Shown: positions 45,081 to 54,662, counted from the stretch's first letter. The stretch: 57,812 nucleotides of DNA from Sedimentitalea xiamensis (GCF_030164465.1 NZ_JASNJE010000029.1:1-57812), one strand, 5' to 3'. A program made the numbers and translations. The notes: generated by a model not told the origin, from the letters alone.

Positions 45081-46205
45081 TCATTCCGCCAGCCTTTTCG
45101 CCGCCCAGCGCGCCGCATCCGCGACCGCCGGGTCCCCGTCCCCGGCCAGCCCCTGCGCCACCGCCCGCAATTCCGGCCGCCCGGAATTGCCGATGGCGTA
45201 AAGCACGTTGCGCACGAACCGGTCCCGGCCGATCCGCTTGACCGGAGAGCCGGAAAACAGCGCCCGGAACCCGGCGTCGTCCAGCCCCGCCAGCTCCGCC
45301 AGCTTCGGGGCGACCAGGTCCGGTCGCGCCGCATAGCGCATGTCGCTCGCCGCCACCGCGAACTTGTTCCACGGACAGGCCGCCAGGCAGTCGTCGCAGC
45401 CGTAGATGCGGTTGCCCAGCTTCCCGCGCAGCGATTCCGCCACCGGCCCCTTGTGCTCGATGGTCAGGTAGGAAATGCAGCGCCGCGCATCCAGCCGGTA
45501 GGGGGCCGGGAAGGCATCGGTCGGGCAGACATCCAGGCAGGCCCGGCAGGATCCGCAATGATCCCGCTCCGGGGCATCGGCGGGCAGTTCCAGCGTGGTG
45601 AAAACCGACCCGATGAAGGCCCAGTTTCCCCAGTCCCGGCTGACCAGGTTGGTGTGCTTGCCCTGCCAGCCCAGCCCGGCCGCCTGCCCCAGCGCCTTTT
45701 CCGGCACCGGTGCCGTATCCACGAACACTTTCACGCCTACGGGCGTGAAAGTGTTCGCGTGCGCGTCAGTCGATTGCCCCGCAATCGACGAGAGCGGCAC
45801 CCGATTCCCGTCTCGCGCATCCCGCTCACCCTCAGCAACCAGCCACCGCGCCAGCCGCTTCAGCCGTTTCTTGACCAGGTCGTGATAGTCCCGGTTCTGC
45901 GCATAGACCGACACCGCCCCCCGGTCCGGCCGCGCCAGCACCGCCACCGGGTCGTGTTCGGGCGCATAGCTCTCCGCCAGCATGATGACCGACCGCGCCT
46001 CGGGCCACAGCGCCGCCGGGTTTCCCCGCCAGGCCGTGCGCTCGGCCATCCACCCCATCTGCCCGTGATACCCGGCGTCGAGATAGGCCGCCAGCCGCGC
46101 CGGCACCTCCGGCACATCCCAGGGCCGGCACACCCGGCAGGCGGCAAAGCCCAGCGCCCCGGCCTCCCGCACCATCCGCGCCTTGAGATCCGCCGCGCCC
46201 TTCAT
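45081..46205 (-). CDS. queG: Epoxyqueuosine reductase with an in-frame insertion
   Basis: 374-aa cobalamin-dependent Fe-S enzyme making queuosine in tRNA. Two 4Fe-4S motifs are intact: [16 protein letters not shown] and [14 protein letters not shown]-terminal [12 protein letters not shown] and [19 protein letters not shown] are diagnostic. Between LVAE and [10 protein letters not shown], about 30 residues (GERDARDG ... ANTFTPVG) have no counterpart in the family as I know it; their DNA is strongly palindromic. The frame is kept, so the protein may still work. The ATG at 46205 lies inside a dispersed repeat, with GGAG 13 bp upstream also repeat-derived; an ATG at residue 11 is the alternative. 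Confidence 0.9.
   Translation of the reverse strand: MKGAADLKARMVREAGALGFAACRVCRPWDVPEVPARLAAYLDAGYHGQMGWMAERTAWRGNPAALWPEARSVIMLAESYAPEHDPVAVLARPDRGAVSVYAQNRDYHDLVKKRLKRLARWLVAEGERDARDGNRVPLSSIAGQSTDAHANTFTPVGVKVFVDTAPVPEKALGQAAGLGWQGKHTNLVSRDWGNWAFIGSVFTTLELPADAPERDHCGSCRACLDVCPTDAFPAPYRLDARRCISYLTIEHKGPVAESLRGKLGNRIYGCDDCLAACPWNKFAVAASDMRYAARPDLVAPKLAELAGLDDAGFRALFSGSPVKRIGRDRFVRNVLYAIGNSGRPELRAVAQGLAGDGDPAVADAARWAAKRLAE
45722..45830. repeat. Palindromic in-frame insertion inside queG
   Basis: Two perfect hairpins stand in a row: a 16-bp stem CGAACACTTTCACGCC / GGCGTGAAAGTGTTCG with loop TACG (45722-45757), and a 9-bp stem GTCGATTGC / GCAATCGAC with loop CCC (45769-45789). A weaker GAGCGG / CCGCTC pair (45792-45827) follows. 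The outer arm of the first hairpin is the native VKVFV coding sequence, so the inner arm is its inverted copy. The block corresponds to the ~30 extra residues of QueG. Confidence 0.8.
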
Positions 46206-46260
46206 CTTTGCCGAAATACTCCGGGGGAGTCCGCCACAGGCGGACGGGGGCGGCGCCCCC
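46198..46260. repeat. Dispersed intergenic repeat, copy 4
   Basis: Nearly identical to copy 1 for about 60 bp: CCTTCATCTTTGCCGAAATA head, GTCCGCC-aca-GGCGGAC hairpin, GGGGGCGGCGCCCCC palindrome. It fills the gap between the GST gene and queG, and its first bases contain the queG start codon (CAT at 46203-46205). Confidence 0.88.
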
Positions 46261-46274
46261 GACCCGGTCCGGGT

Positions 46275-46940
46275 TCAGAAATCGAGATCGGCATAATGCG
46301 GCGGCGGACGGAATCCCGGGATCTGGTCGGCCAGGATCGACCGGAAGGCCGGGCGCGACTTGATCTTCGCATACCAGTCCTTCACGACGCTGGACCGGTT
46401 CCAGTCCACGTCGGAAATATAGTCTAGGGCCGACAGATGCGCGGCGGCGGCGAAATCGGCCAGCGTCATCGAATCCCCGGCCAGCCAGCGCCGGTGATCG
46501 AGCAGCCAGGCCATGTAGTCCAGATGATACTTGATCGCCCGCGCCCCGTCCTTGACGTTGCGGCTGTCCGGGTATCCGGCACCGGTGACCTTCTTGTTGA
46601 CCCGCTCATAAAGCAGTTTCGACGTCACCTCGTGATGGAACTTGTCGTCGAACCAGCCCACCAGGCGGCGCACCTCGAACCGGCCATCCGCGTCTTTCGG
46701 CATCAGCGGCGGCTCCGGCCGGGTTTCCTCGATATACTCGCAGATCGCGGCGCTTTCCGCCAGCATCTTGCCGTCCAGCTTCAAGACCGGCACCTTGGCC
46801 GCCGGGTTGCGGCGGAGAAAATCCGGATCCGCCTCCCAATAGCGTTCCTCGACCAGTTCCACCTCGATCTTCTTCTCGGCGAGGGACAGCCGCACCTTGC
46901 GGCAGAACGGAGACAGGGGAACGTGAAACAGGCGGGCCAT
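46275..46940 (-). CDS. Glutathione S-transferase family protein
   Basis: 221 aa. Thioredoxin-fold N-terminus with a Ser-Pro-Phe-Cys active-site region (LSPFCRKVRLSLAEK), cis-Pro loop NPAAKVPVL and the ESAAICEYIEE glutathione-binding motif, then a helical domain (LADFAAAAHLSALDYI). Distinct from the GST at 7.5 kb. Two ATGs lie 6 bp apart; the second gives the usual MARLFHVPLSPF start. Upstream of queG on the same strand, separated only by repeat copy 4. Confidence 0.88.
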   Translation of the reverse strand: MARLFHVPLSPFCRKVRLSLAEKKIEVELVEERYWEADPDFLRRNPAAKVPVLKLDGKMLAESAAICEYIEETRPEPPLMPKDADGRFEVRRLVGWFDDKFHHEVTSKLLYERVNKKVTGAGYPDSRNVKDGARAIKYHLDYMAWLLDHRRWLAGDSMTLADFAAAAHLSALDYISDVDWNRSSVVKDWYAKIKSRPAFRSILADQIPGFRPPPHYADLDF

Positions 46941-46997
46941 GGTCATCCAGGTGCAGTATTGGGATCAGCCCCTCAATGCCCCGCCGGGACGGGATTT

Positions 46998-47774
46998 TCA
47001 ATCCTCGAAACAGGCGGCGCGCCCATCTGCGCGGATGGTGGCCGCACCGTCGGCGATTCCGGCGGCCCGCTTGCGCAGCGCCGCCGAAGGCTTGGCCGCC
47101 GACCGGGTCCGGGGCGACGGCAGAACCGCCGCGATCAGCGCCGCCTGCCGCGCGCTCAGCTTGTCCGCGGTCACGCCGAAAGACTGCTGCGCCGCCGCGC
47201 CGACGCCGAAGACGCCTTCGCTCATCTCCGCCACGTTGAGATAGACCTCGAGGATCCGGCGCTTGCTCCAGACCAGTTCCACCAGCGGCGTGATCGCCGC
47301 CTCCAGCGCCTTGCGGAACCAGCTCCGGCCCTGCCAGAGGAACACGTTCTTCACCACCTGCTGGGAAATCGTCGATCCGCCCCGCGTGCCGCCCTCGGCG
47401 ATCACGGCGCGGATCGCGGCCACGTCGAACCCCCAGTGCAGGCAGAAATTCGCGTCTTCCGCCGCCACCGCCGACCGCGCCATCACCGGCGCGATCCGCT
47501 CCATCGGCACCCAGTCCCGGTGCAGGCTGCGATCCAGCCGCCAGCTTTCGGACATCATGGTGAAGGTCACCGGCGGGTTCACCACCGAAAACAGCAGGAC
47601 CAGGACGACGACCAGCGCGCCCAGAATCAGCGCGCCGCGCAGGAAAACCGCGCGGATCCAGCCGACCAGGCTGGCCGGGCGATCCAGAAAAACCGCCTTC
47701 AGACGCGCCGCAAGCCCGCCCGCCGCCTTGCCGGAACGGGTTCCGGATTTCGATTTTCGCGCCGATCTGGTCAT
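46998..47774 (-). CDS. mtgA: Monofunctional peptidoglycan glycosyltransferase
   Basis: 258 aa: a basic cytosolic N-terminus, one membrane helix (GALILGALVVVLVLLFSVV), then a GT51 domain. The catalytic Glu is in AVAAEDANFCLHWGFD and the second motif is RGGSTISQQVVKNVFLW; KRRILEVYLNVAE completes the set. Polymerises lipid II on the periplasmic side. The ATG at 47774 is chosen; 13 extra upstream codons have no support. Confidence 0.93.
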   Translation of the reverse strand: MTRSARKSKSGTRSGKAAGGLAARLKAVFLDRPASLVGWIRAVFLRGALILGALVVVLVLLFSVVNPPVTFTMMSESWRLDRSLHRDWVPMERIAPVMARSAVAAEDANFCLHWGFDVAAIRAVIAEGGTRGGSTISQQVVKNVFLWQGRSWFRKALEAAITPLVELVWSKRRILEVYLNVAEMSEGVFGVGAAAQQSFGVTADKLSARQAALIAAVLPSPRTRSAAKPSAALRKRAAGIADGAATIRADGRAACFED

Positions 47775-47877
47775 TGCGCCCGTATACGAAGGCCCGGCGC
47801 CGCAGGAAAGCACCTAAATGCCAATGGGGCGGGCCACATCGGCCCGCCCGCTGCTCTGTCCCGCTGCGAACCCGCCG

Positions 47878-50800
47878 CTATTCCGCCGGAACCGCCTCTT
47901 GCTCAAGGCTCAGCGGTGCTGTCAGATGCACCAGCATCTCCTTCGGGCAGACCTGCAGGAAGTTGGTCTTCTCCACTTCCCAGTGCTGAAGGATATCCGC
48001 GGCCTTGCGGCTGCCGGTCTCCGCCGCGTGGCGTTCGATCAGCTCTTCCAGCTGAATTTCCCAATGCGGCACCGTCACCGGGCAAGTGACCAGCGTTTCC
48101 AGGTTCATCATGGTTTCCGCCGTGCCCTCCGGGTCATAGAGATAGGCCATGCCCCCGGTCATCCCGGCGCCGAAATTCGCGCCGATCTCGCCGAGGATCA
48201 CCGCCACCCCGCCGGTCATGTATTCGCAGCCGTTGGACCCGCAGCCCTCGATCACCACCTTCGCGCCCGAGTTCCTTACCGCGAAACGTTCGCCCGCGCG
48301 GCCCGCCGCGAACAGGAAACCGTCGGTCGCGCCGTAGAGCACCGTGTTGCCGATGATCGTGTTGCGGTCCGCCCGCAACGGGCTGACCTGCGGCGGGCGC
48401 ACCACGATGGTGCCACCCGACAGGCCCTTGCCGACATAATCGTTGGCGTCGCCCGACACTTCCAGCTTCAGCCCCGGCGCCGCGAAAGCGCCCAGCGACT
48501 GCCCGGCGCTGCCCTGCAGCTTGACCGTCAGGTGGTCGGGCTGGAAGGCATTGCGCATGCCGAAGTTGCGCACGATATGGCTGGACGTGCGGGTGCCCAC
48601 GGTGCGATGCGTGTTCTGCACCGCGTAGGACAGCTGCATCTTCTCGCCATCCTTCAGGAACCGCGCCGCGTCGCGCACGATCTCCGCATCCAGCGTGTCG
48701 GGCACGACGTTGCGCTCCTTGTCGCGGTCATAGACGATCTCGGATGCGCCATCGACGGTGATCAGCAGCGGGTTCAGGTCGAGATCGTCCAGATGCGCCG
48801 AACCCCGGCTGACCTGCGTCAGAAGGTCGGCGCGGCCGATGATCTCGTCCATCGACCGGGCGCCGATGCCGGCCAGCAGTTCCCGCACCTCCTGCGCATA
48901 GAAGGTGATGAGGTTCACGACCTTGTCGGCGGTGCCGGTGAACTTGGCGCGCAGCGCCTCGTCCTGGGTGCAGACCCCCACCGGGCAGGTGTTGGACTGG
49001 CACTGGCGCACCATGATGCAGCCCATCGCGATCAGGGCGGCGGTGCCGATGCCGTATTCCTCGGCCCCCATCATCGCCGCCATCACGATGTCGCGCCCGG
49101 TGCGCAAGCCGCCATCGGTGCGCAGCGTCACCCGGTCGCGCAGCTTGTTCATCGCCAGCACCTGATGCGCTTCGGTCAGCCCCATCTCCCAGGGCAGGCC
49201 GGCATATTTGATGCTGGTCGCCGGGCTGGCCCCGGTGCCGCCATTGTGGCCGGAAATCAGGATGATATCCGCCTTGGCCTTGGCCACCCCGGCGGCGATG
49301 GTGCCGACGCCGGAACTCGCCACCAGCTTCACCGTCACCTTGGCGCGCGGGTTGATCTGCTTCAGGTCATAGATCAGCTGCGCCAGATCCTCGATGGAAT
49401 AGATGTCATGATGCGGCGGCGGCGAAATCAGCGTGACACCCTTGGTCGAGTGGCGCAACCGCGCGATCAGATCGGTGACTTTCATCCCCGGCAGTTGCCC
49501 GCCCTCGCCGGGCTTCGCACCCTGCGCCACCTTGATCTCCAGTTCCTCGCACTGGTTCAGGTATTCCGCCGTCACGCCGAACCGGCCCGACGCCACCTGC
49601 TTGATCTTGGCGGACGGGTTGTCGCCATTGGGTTCGGGCACGAAATGCGCCGGATCCTCGCCGCCCTCGCCGGAATCCGACTTGGCGCCGATCCGGTTCA
49701 TCGCCACGTTCAGGGTCTTGTGCGCTTCCGGGGACAGCGCGCCCAGCGACATGCCCGGCGTCACGAAGCGCTTGCGGATCGAGGTGATGCTCTCCACCTC
49801 CTCGATCGGCACCGGCTTGCCCAGCGGCTTGATGTCGAGAAGATCGCGCAGGTGGATCGGCGGGTTGCTCTGCATCTTGGCCGAATACTGCTTCCACAAT
49901 TCGAACGACGCCTTGTTGCAGGCCATTTGCAGCATATGCATGCTGGTCGCTTCCCAGGCGTGGCTCTCGCCCGACTTGCGCGCCTTGTAGAAGCCGCCGA
50001 TCGGCAGCACGTCCTGTCCCGAGGTCCAGCCGCGCGCATGCACCGCTTCGGCCTTGTGCTGGATGCCCGAGACGCCGATGCCCGAGATCCGGCTGGTCAT
50101 GCCGGGGAAATACTCGGCGCACATGGCGCGGCTCAGCCCCACCGCCTCGAAGTTCAGCCCGCCGCGATAGGAAGAGATCACCGAGATCCCCATCTTGGCC
50201 ATGATCTTCAACAGCCCCTGGTCGACCGCCTCGCGATAGCGCGCCATCGCCTCGGCCAGGCTGCCGTCGAGCAAGCCGCGGGAAATGCGGTCGCCGATGC
50301 TGTCCTGCGCCAGATAGGGGTTCACCGTGGTCGCGCCGCAGCCGATCAGCACCGCGAAGTAATGCGGATCGATGCATTCGGCGCTGCGCAGATTCAGCGA
50401 ACAGAAGGTGCGCAGCCCGTTGCGCGTCAGGTGGCTGTGCACCGCGCTGGTCGCCAGGATCATCGGCATCGCCACCCTGCCCGGTCCCGAATGCTGGTCG
50501 GTCAGCACCAGATGCCCCGCGCCCGAGCGCACCGCGTCCTCGGCTTCCCGGCGGATCCGCTCCAGCCCGGCGCTGAGCGCGCCCGTGCCCGCCTCGAAGG
50601 TGCAGTCGATCTCGGTGACCATGGCGTTGAAATGGTTTTGCAGTTCGTCGAATTCGGCATTGGCCAGGAACGGGCTGTCCAGCACCAGGATCTCGGTCTG
50701 GCTGCCATCCTCGGCCAGCACGTTCTTCAGGTTGCCGAACCGGGTCTTCAGGCTCATCACCCGGTGTTCGCGCAGACTGTCGATCGGCGGGTTGGTCACC

Positions 50801-52410
50801 TGGCTGAAACTCTGCCGGAAATAATGGCTCAGCGGGCGGTATTGCCGCGACAGCACCGCGCTCGGCGTGTCATCGCCCATGCTGGCGATGCTTTCCTTGC
50901 CGTCCTCGGCCATCGGCGCCAGGATCTGCTCCAGTTCCTCCAGCGTATAGCCCGCCGCCACCTGCCGCTTGCGCAGCTCGGCGCCGGTGTGCATCGGCTC
51001 CTCGGGCAGCGCGGTCAGGGTGGTGTCCAGCTCCTTGATCTTCCCCACCCACTCGCCGAACGGGCGCGCCGCGGCGAGCCGGTCCTTGATCTCGGTATCG
51101 TGGTAGAGCTTGCCCTCCTCCATGTCGACGGCCAGCAACTGCCCCGGCCCGAGCGCGCCCTTTTCCACCACGCGGGCTTCGTCCACCGGCACCATCCCGG
51201 CCTCTGACCCGGCGATCACCAGCCCGTCGCCCGTCACCACGTAACGCATCGGCCGCAGCCCGTTGCGGTCGAGCCCGGCGCAGACCCAGCGCCCGTCGGT
51301 CATCGCCAGCGCGGCGGGGCCGTCCCAGGGCTCCATCACCGAGTTGCAGTAGGAATACATGTCCCGCCAGGCTTCCGGCAGTTCCACCGCCTGCTTGGAC
51401 CAGCTTTCCGGCACCAGCATGGTCTTGGCCATCGGCGCGCTGCGCCCGGCCCGCACCAGCACCTCGAACACCGAATCCAGCGCCGCGCTGTCGCTGGACC
51501 CGCTCGCGATGATCGGCTTGATGTCCTCGGCCATGTCGCCGAAGGTCGCGCTCGCCATCCGGATCTCGTGTGACTTCATCCAGTTGATGTTGCCCTTCAG
51601 CGTGTTGATCTCGCCGTTATGCGCCAGCATCCGGAACGGCTGCGCCAGCCACCACTGCGGGAAGGTGTTGGTCGAATAGCGCTGGTGATAGATCGCAAAG
51701 GCGCTTTCGAACCGTTCGTCCATCAGGTCCGGGTAGAACACCGCCACCTGCTCGGCCAGCATCATCCCCTTGTAGATGATGCTGCGGCAGGACAGGGAGG
51801 CGATGTAAAGCCCGTTGATCCCGGCGACCGCCGCGGCCTTCTCGATGCGGCGGCGGATCACGTAAAGCTCGCGCTCGAAGGTTTCCTCGTCCACGCCCTT
51901 GGAATTGGACAGGATGATCTGCTCGATCTCCGGCCGGGTCGCGTTGGCCTTTTCCCCCAGGCAGGTCACGTCGACCGGCACGTGCCGCCAGCCATAGATA
52001 TAATATCCCATGCGCAGGATCTCGGTTTCCACGATGGTCCGGCATTTTTCCTGCGCCCCGAAATCGGTGCGCGGCAGGAACACCTGCCCGACCGCCATCA
52101 GCTGATCCGTGCGCGGCGCATGGCCGGTGCGTTCGATCTGGTCATAGAAGAACGGCACCGGGATCTGCACGTGAATGCCCGCGCCGTCGCCGGTCTTGCC
52201 GTCCGCATCCACCGCGCCCCGGTGCCAGATCGCCTTCAGCGCGTCGATCCCGGCCTTGACCACCTTACGGCTCTTCTTGCCGTCCACCGACACGACAAGC
52301 CCGACCCCGCAGGACGAATGTTCCTCGGTCTCGGAATACAGGCCGTTCTCGGCCATCCACTTGCGCTTGGCTTCTTCTTCGCGGGCCCAATCGGCGTCAT
52401 ACTTGGTCAA
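47878..52410 (-). CDS. gltB: Glutamate synthase (NADPH) large subunit
   Basis: 1510-aa amidotransferase of GOGAT. A propeptide precedes the N-terminal catalytic cysteine (EEHSSCGVGLVVS, about residue 34). The FMN domain and the 3Fe-4S segment CIMVRQCQSNTCPVGVCTQ follow, and the C-terminal GXGXG beta-helix domain is present. Start is a TTG at 52410 with AAGGA 8 bp upstream; the next upstream codon set hits a stop, so no ATG alternative exists. Downstream of gltD and a GFA gene on the same strand. Confidence 0.97.
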   Translation of the reverse strand: MTKYDADWAREEEAKRKWMAENGLYSETEEHSSCGVGLVVSVDGKKSRKVVKAGIDALKAIWHRGAVDADGKTGDGAGIHVQIPVPFFYDQIERTGHAPRTDQLMAVGQVFLPRTDFGAQEKCRTIVETEILRMGYYIYGWRHVPVDVTCLGEKANATRPEIEQIILSNSKGVDEETFERELYVIRRRIEKAAAVAGINGLYIASLSCRSIIYKGMMLAEQVAVFYPDLMDERFESAFAIYHQRYSTNTFPQWWLAQPFRMLAHNGEINTLKGNINWMKSHEIRMASATFGDMAEDIKPIIASGSSDSAALDSVFEVLVRAGRSAPMAKTMLVPESWSKQAVELPEAWRDMYSYCNSVMEPWDGPAALAMTDGRWVCAGLDRNGLRPMRYVVTGDGLVIAGSEAGMVPVDEARVVEKGALGPGQLLAVDMEEGKLYHDTEIKDRLAAARPFGEWVGKIKELDTTLTALPEEPMHTGAELRKRQVAAGYTLEELEQILAPMAEDGKESIASMGDDTPSAVLSRQYRPLSHYFRQSFSQVTNPPIDSLREHRVMSLKTRFGNLKNVLAEDGSQTEILVLDSPFLANAEFDELQNHFNAMVTEIDCTFEAGTGALSAGLERIRREAEDAVRSGAGHLVLTDQHSGPGRVAMPMILATSAVHSHLTRNGLRTFCSLNLRSAECIDPHYFAVLIGCGATTVNPYLAQDSIGDRISRGLLDGSLAEAMARYREAVDQGLLKIMAKMGISVISSYRGGLNFEAVGLSRAMCAEYFPGMTSRISGIGVSGIQHKAEAVHARGWTSGQDVLPIGGFYKARKSGESHAWEATSMHMLQMACNKASFELWKQYSAKMQSNPPIHLRDLLDIKPLGKPVPIEEVESITSIRKRFVTPGMSLGALSPEAHKTLNVAMNRIGAKSDSGEGGEDPAHFVPEPNGDNPSAKIKQVASGRFGVTAEYLNQCEELEIKVAQGAKPGEGGQLPGMKVTDLIARLRHSTKGVTLISPPPHHDIYSIEDLAQLIYDLKQINPRAKVTVKLVASSGVGTIAAGVAKAKADIILISGHNGGTGASPATSIKYAGLPWEMGLTEAHQVLAMNKLRDRVTLRTDGGLRTGRDIVMAAMMGAEEYGIGTAALIAMGCIMVRQCQSNTCPVGVCTQDEALRAKFTGTADKVVNLITFYAQEVRELLAGIGARSMDEIIGRADLLTQVSRGSAHLDDLDLNPLLITVDGASEIVYDRDKERNVVPDTLDAEIVRDAARFLKDGEKMQLSYAVQNTHRTVGTRTSSHIVRNFGMRNAFQPDHLTVKLQGSAGQSLGAFAAPGLKLEVSGDANDYVGKGLSGGTIVVRPPQVSPLRADRNTIIGNTVLYGATDGFLFAAGRAGERFAVRNSGAKVVIEGCGSNGCEYMTGGVAVILGEIGANFGAGMTGGMAYLYDPEGTAETMMNLETLVTCPVTVPHWEIQLEELIERHAAETGSRKAADILQHWEVEKTNFLQVCPKEMLVHLTAPLSLEQEAVPAE

Positions 52411-52452
52411 GGCGTGTTTCCTTCTTCAAAAGAGGCGTCTGCGGGCGGGCGC

Positions 52453-52893
52453 TCATGCGCCGCCCTCGACATGGCGGTGCCGGGCCTCGTATTCGGCGCG
52501 CGTCGCGCGGGCATGCTCGCCCTTCAGCCGCACCGAGGCCATGGCGGTGTCGGTGTAGATCTCAGATCTGAGCGGCCAGTCGCGGGCCGCGTCGAACAGC
52601 CCCGGCATCAGCTCGTAGGGGCTTTCGCTTTCGAGGTCGCGCATCCACAGGTTCGAACCGCAGACGCCGCAAAAGGCGCGCTCGGAAAAGCCGCTCGACC
52701 GGTAGCGCGTGACCGGCCCATCGGCGCTCACCGCGTCGGCGGCCGCCTCGAAGCACAGGAACAGCCCGCCGGACCAGCGCTGGCACATCCGGCAGTGGCA
52801 GGCGCCGGGGCGGGGATCGTGCGCGCCGGCGACGCGGATCGTCACCGCGCCGCACAGGCAGCGTCCGCTCAGCTGCGTCCTCGCTTCATCCAT
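52453..52893 (-). CDS. GFA/CENP-V-type zinc protein
   Basis: 146 aa with the cysteine pattern of the glutathione-dependent formaldehyde-activating fold: GRCLCGAVT, CHCRMCQRW and FCGVCGSNLW. The true substrate in most bacteria is unknown; formaldehyde activation is not demonstrated for this subgroup. The ATG at 52893 is chosen because GGAG lies 9 bp upstream. It sits between gltD and gltB on the same strand, 42 bp before gltB. Confidence 0.85.
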   Translation of the reverse strand: MDEARTQLSGRCLCGAVTIRVAGAHDPRPGACHCRMCQRWSGGLFLCFEAAADAVSADGPVTRYRSSGFSERAFCGVCGSNLWMRDLESESPYELMPGLFDAARDWPLRSEIYTDTAMASVRLKGEHARATRAEYEARHRHVEGGA

Positions 52894-52952
52894 TCTCAAC
52901 ACTCCGGGTCAGCATTGCTGACCGTTTCAGGCCGCGAAGCCATATCCGCGTC

Positions 52953-52990
52953 TGCACAACGTATGCACGCGGTATGCACGGGCCGTGCAC
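52953..52990. repeat. Four TGCAC motifs at 11-bp spacing
   Basis: TGCAC begins at 52953, 52964, 52975 and 52986, each exactly 11 bp after the last, so all fall on about the same face of the helix. The block is in the 102-bp gap downstream of gltD and upstream of the GFA gene. Could be an operator array or a small tandem duplication with drift. Confidence 0.7.
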
Positions 52991-52995
52991 ACCGC

Positions 52996-54432
52996 CTACT
53001 CCGCCGCCAGCGCCGCGCCGCTGCCGAACCGGTCGAGGATCGCCTCGGCGCAGTCCCGCCCGTCCCGGATCGCCCAGACCACGAGGCTCGCGCCGCGCAC
53101 GATGTCGCCCACCGCGTAGACTCCGGGCATCTGCGTCGCGCCGGTGGTGAAATCCGCCTTCACCGTCCCCCAGCGGGTGACGGCCAGGTCCGGCTGATCC
53201 CACAGCGCCGGCAGCGCCTCCGGCTCAAAGCCCAGCGCCTTGATCACCAGGTCCGCGTCTTCCACGTAATCCGCGCCCTCGATGACTTCGGGCGCCTGCC
53301 GCCCGGTCGTGTCCGGCGCGCCCAGCCGCATCTTCTGCACCTTCACCCCGGTGACATGCTGCTGGCCAAGAAACGCCCTGGGCGCGCTCAGCCATTCGAA
53401 CACGACGCCTTCCTCCTCGGCGTTGTTCACCTCGCGCTGGCTGCCCGGCATGTTGGCCCGGTCGCGGCGATAGAGACATTTCACCGATGTCGCGCCCTGG
53501 CGGATGCTGGTGCGCACGCAGTCCATCGCGGTGTCGCCGCCGCCGATGACGACGACCCGTTTCCCCTTGGCGTTCAACCGGCCGGAGTCGAACTCCGGCA
53601 CGTCGTCGCCAAAGTTTTCCCGGTTGCTGGCGGTCAGAAAGTCGATCGCCTTCTCAATGCCCTCCAGCCCCGATCCCGGCGCCTCCATGTCGCGCGACTT
53701 GTAGACCCCGGTGGCGATGATGACCGCGTCATGGGCGGAACGGATGTCGTCGAAAGAGATGTCCTCGCCCACGTCGCAGTTCAGCCGGAAGGTCACGCCG
53801 CCCTGTTCCAGCTGGGCGTTGCGGCGCATCACCACGTCCTTTTCCAGCTTGAAGCCGGGGATGCCATAGGTCAGCAGCCCGCCCGCCCGGTCATAGCGGT
53901 CATAGACCGTGACCTGCACGCCGGCCCGGCGCAGCACGTCCGCCGCGGCCAGCCCGCCGGGGCCGGCGCCGATGATGCCGACGCTTTCGCCGCGTTCACG
54001 CGACGGCGCGATCGGTTCGACCCAGCCTTCCTCCCAGGCCGTGTCCGTGATGTATTTTTCCACCGCGCCGATGGTGACGGTGCCGTGCCCGGACTGTTCG
54101 ATCACGCAGTTGCCTTCGCACAGCCGGTCCTGCGGGCAGATGCGGCCGCAGATTTCCGGAAAGGTGTTGGTCGCCTGGCTGAGTTCATAGGCTTCGCGCA
54201 GGCGTCCCTCGGCGGTCAGCCGCAGCCAGTCGGGGATGTTGTTGTGCAGCGGGCAATGAGTCTGGCAATAGGGCACGCCGCACTGGCTGCACCGGCTCGC
54301 CTGTTCCCGCGCCTTCGCATCGGCGAATTCGGCATAGATCTCGTGGAAATCGTCCCGCCGGTCTGCCGCTTCACGTTTTGTCGGCATATCCCGATTAACC
54401 TGAACGAATTTCAGCATAGGTTGCTTGGCCAC
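52996..54432 (-). CDS. gltD: Glutamate synthase (NADPH) small subunit
   Basis: 478-aa FAD/NADPH-oxidoreductase feeding electrons to GltB. N-terminal 4Fe-4S cysteines occur in CSQCGVPYCQTHCPLH and CGRICPQDRLCEGNC. The FAD loop is VGIIGAGPGGLAAADVLRR and the NADPH loop VVVIGGGDTAMDC. The start is a GTG at 54432 with GGGAGAG upstream; no ATG precedes the family N-terminus. First gene of the gltD-GFA-gltB group; the 230 bp separating it from the divergent uppP are AT-rich and hold the promoters. Confidence 0.95.
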   Translation of the reverse strand: MAKQPMLKFVQVNRDMPTKREAADRRDDFHEIYAEFADAKAREQASRCSQCGVPYCQTHCPLHNNIPDWLRLTAEGRLREAYELSQATNTFPEICGRICPQDRLCEGNCVIEQSGHGTVTIGAVEKYITDTAWEEGWVEPIAPSRERGESVGIIGAGPGGLAAADVLRRAGVQVTVYDRYDRAGGLLTYGIPGFKLEKDVVMRRNAQLEQGGVTFRLNCDVGEDISFDDIRSAHDAVIIATGVYKSRDMEAPGSGLEGIEKAIDFLTASNRENFGDDVPEFDSGRLNAKGKRVVVIGGGDTAMDCVRTSIRQGATSVKCLYRRDRANMPGSQREVNNAEEEGVVFEWLSAPRAFLGQQHVTGVKVQKMRLGAPDTTGRQAPEVIEGADYVEDADLVIKALGFEPEALPALWDQPDLAVTRWGTVKADFTTGATQMPGVYAVGDIVRGASLVVWAIRDGRDCAEAILDRFGSGAALAAE

Positions 54433-54662
54433 GGCGCGGACTCTCCCGAATTTTCTGATTGCGCGTGTCTAAGACAATTCCGGAGGGATTAAAAGTCAGT
54501 TTTACTGACCTAATATGATAATATTTTCTCTGCGCTGCCGCATTTGGGTAAATTTTTCTCGATTTTAGGTATTGATCCGGACCTAAATGACGCCTTTTCA
54601 TTTGAATCAAAGCACTTATACCTGATGGCGATTTCCGCCCCGTCAGCCGAGCTTCGCGCCAC

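Noticed and set aside
47818-51207. An 1129-codon open frame antisense to gltB
   Set aside because: Low-complexity His/Arg/Gln-rich translation with no recognisable domain; gltB on the other strand is unambiguous.
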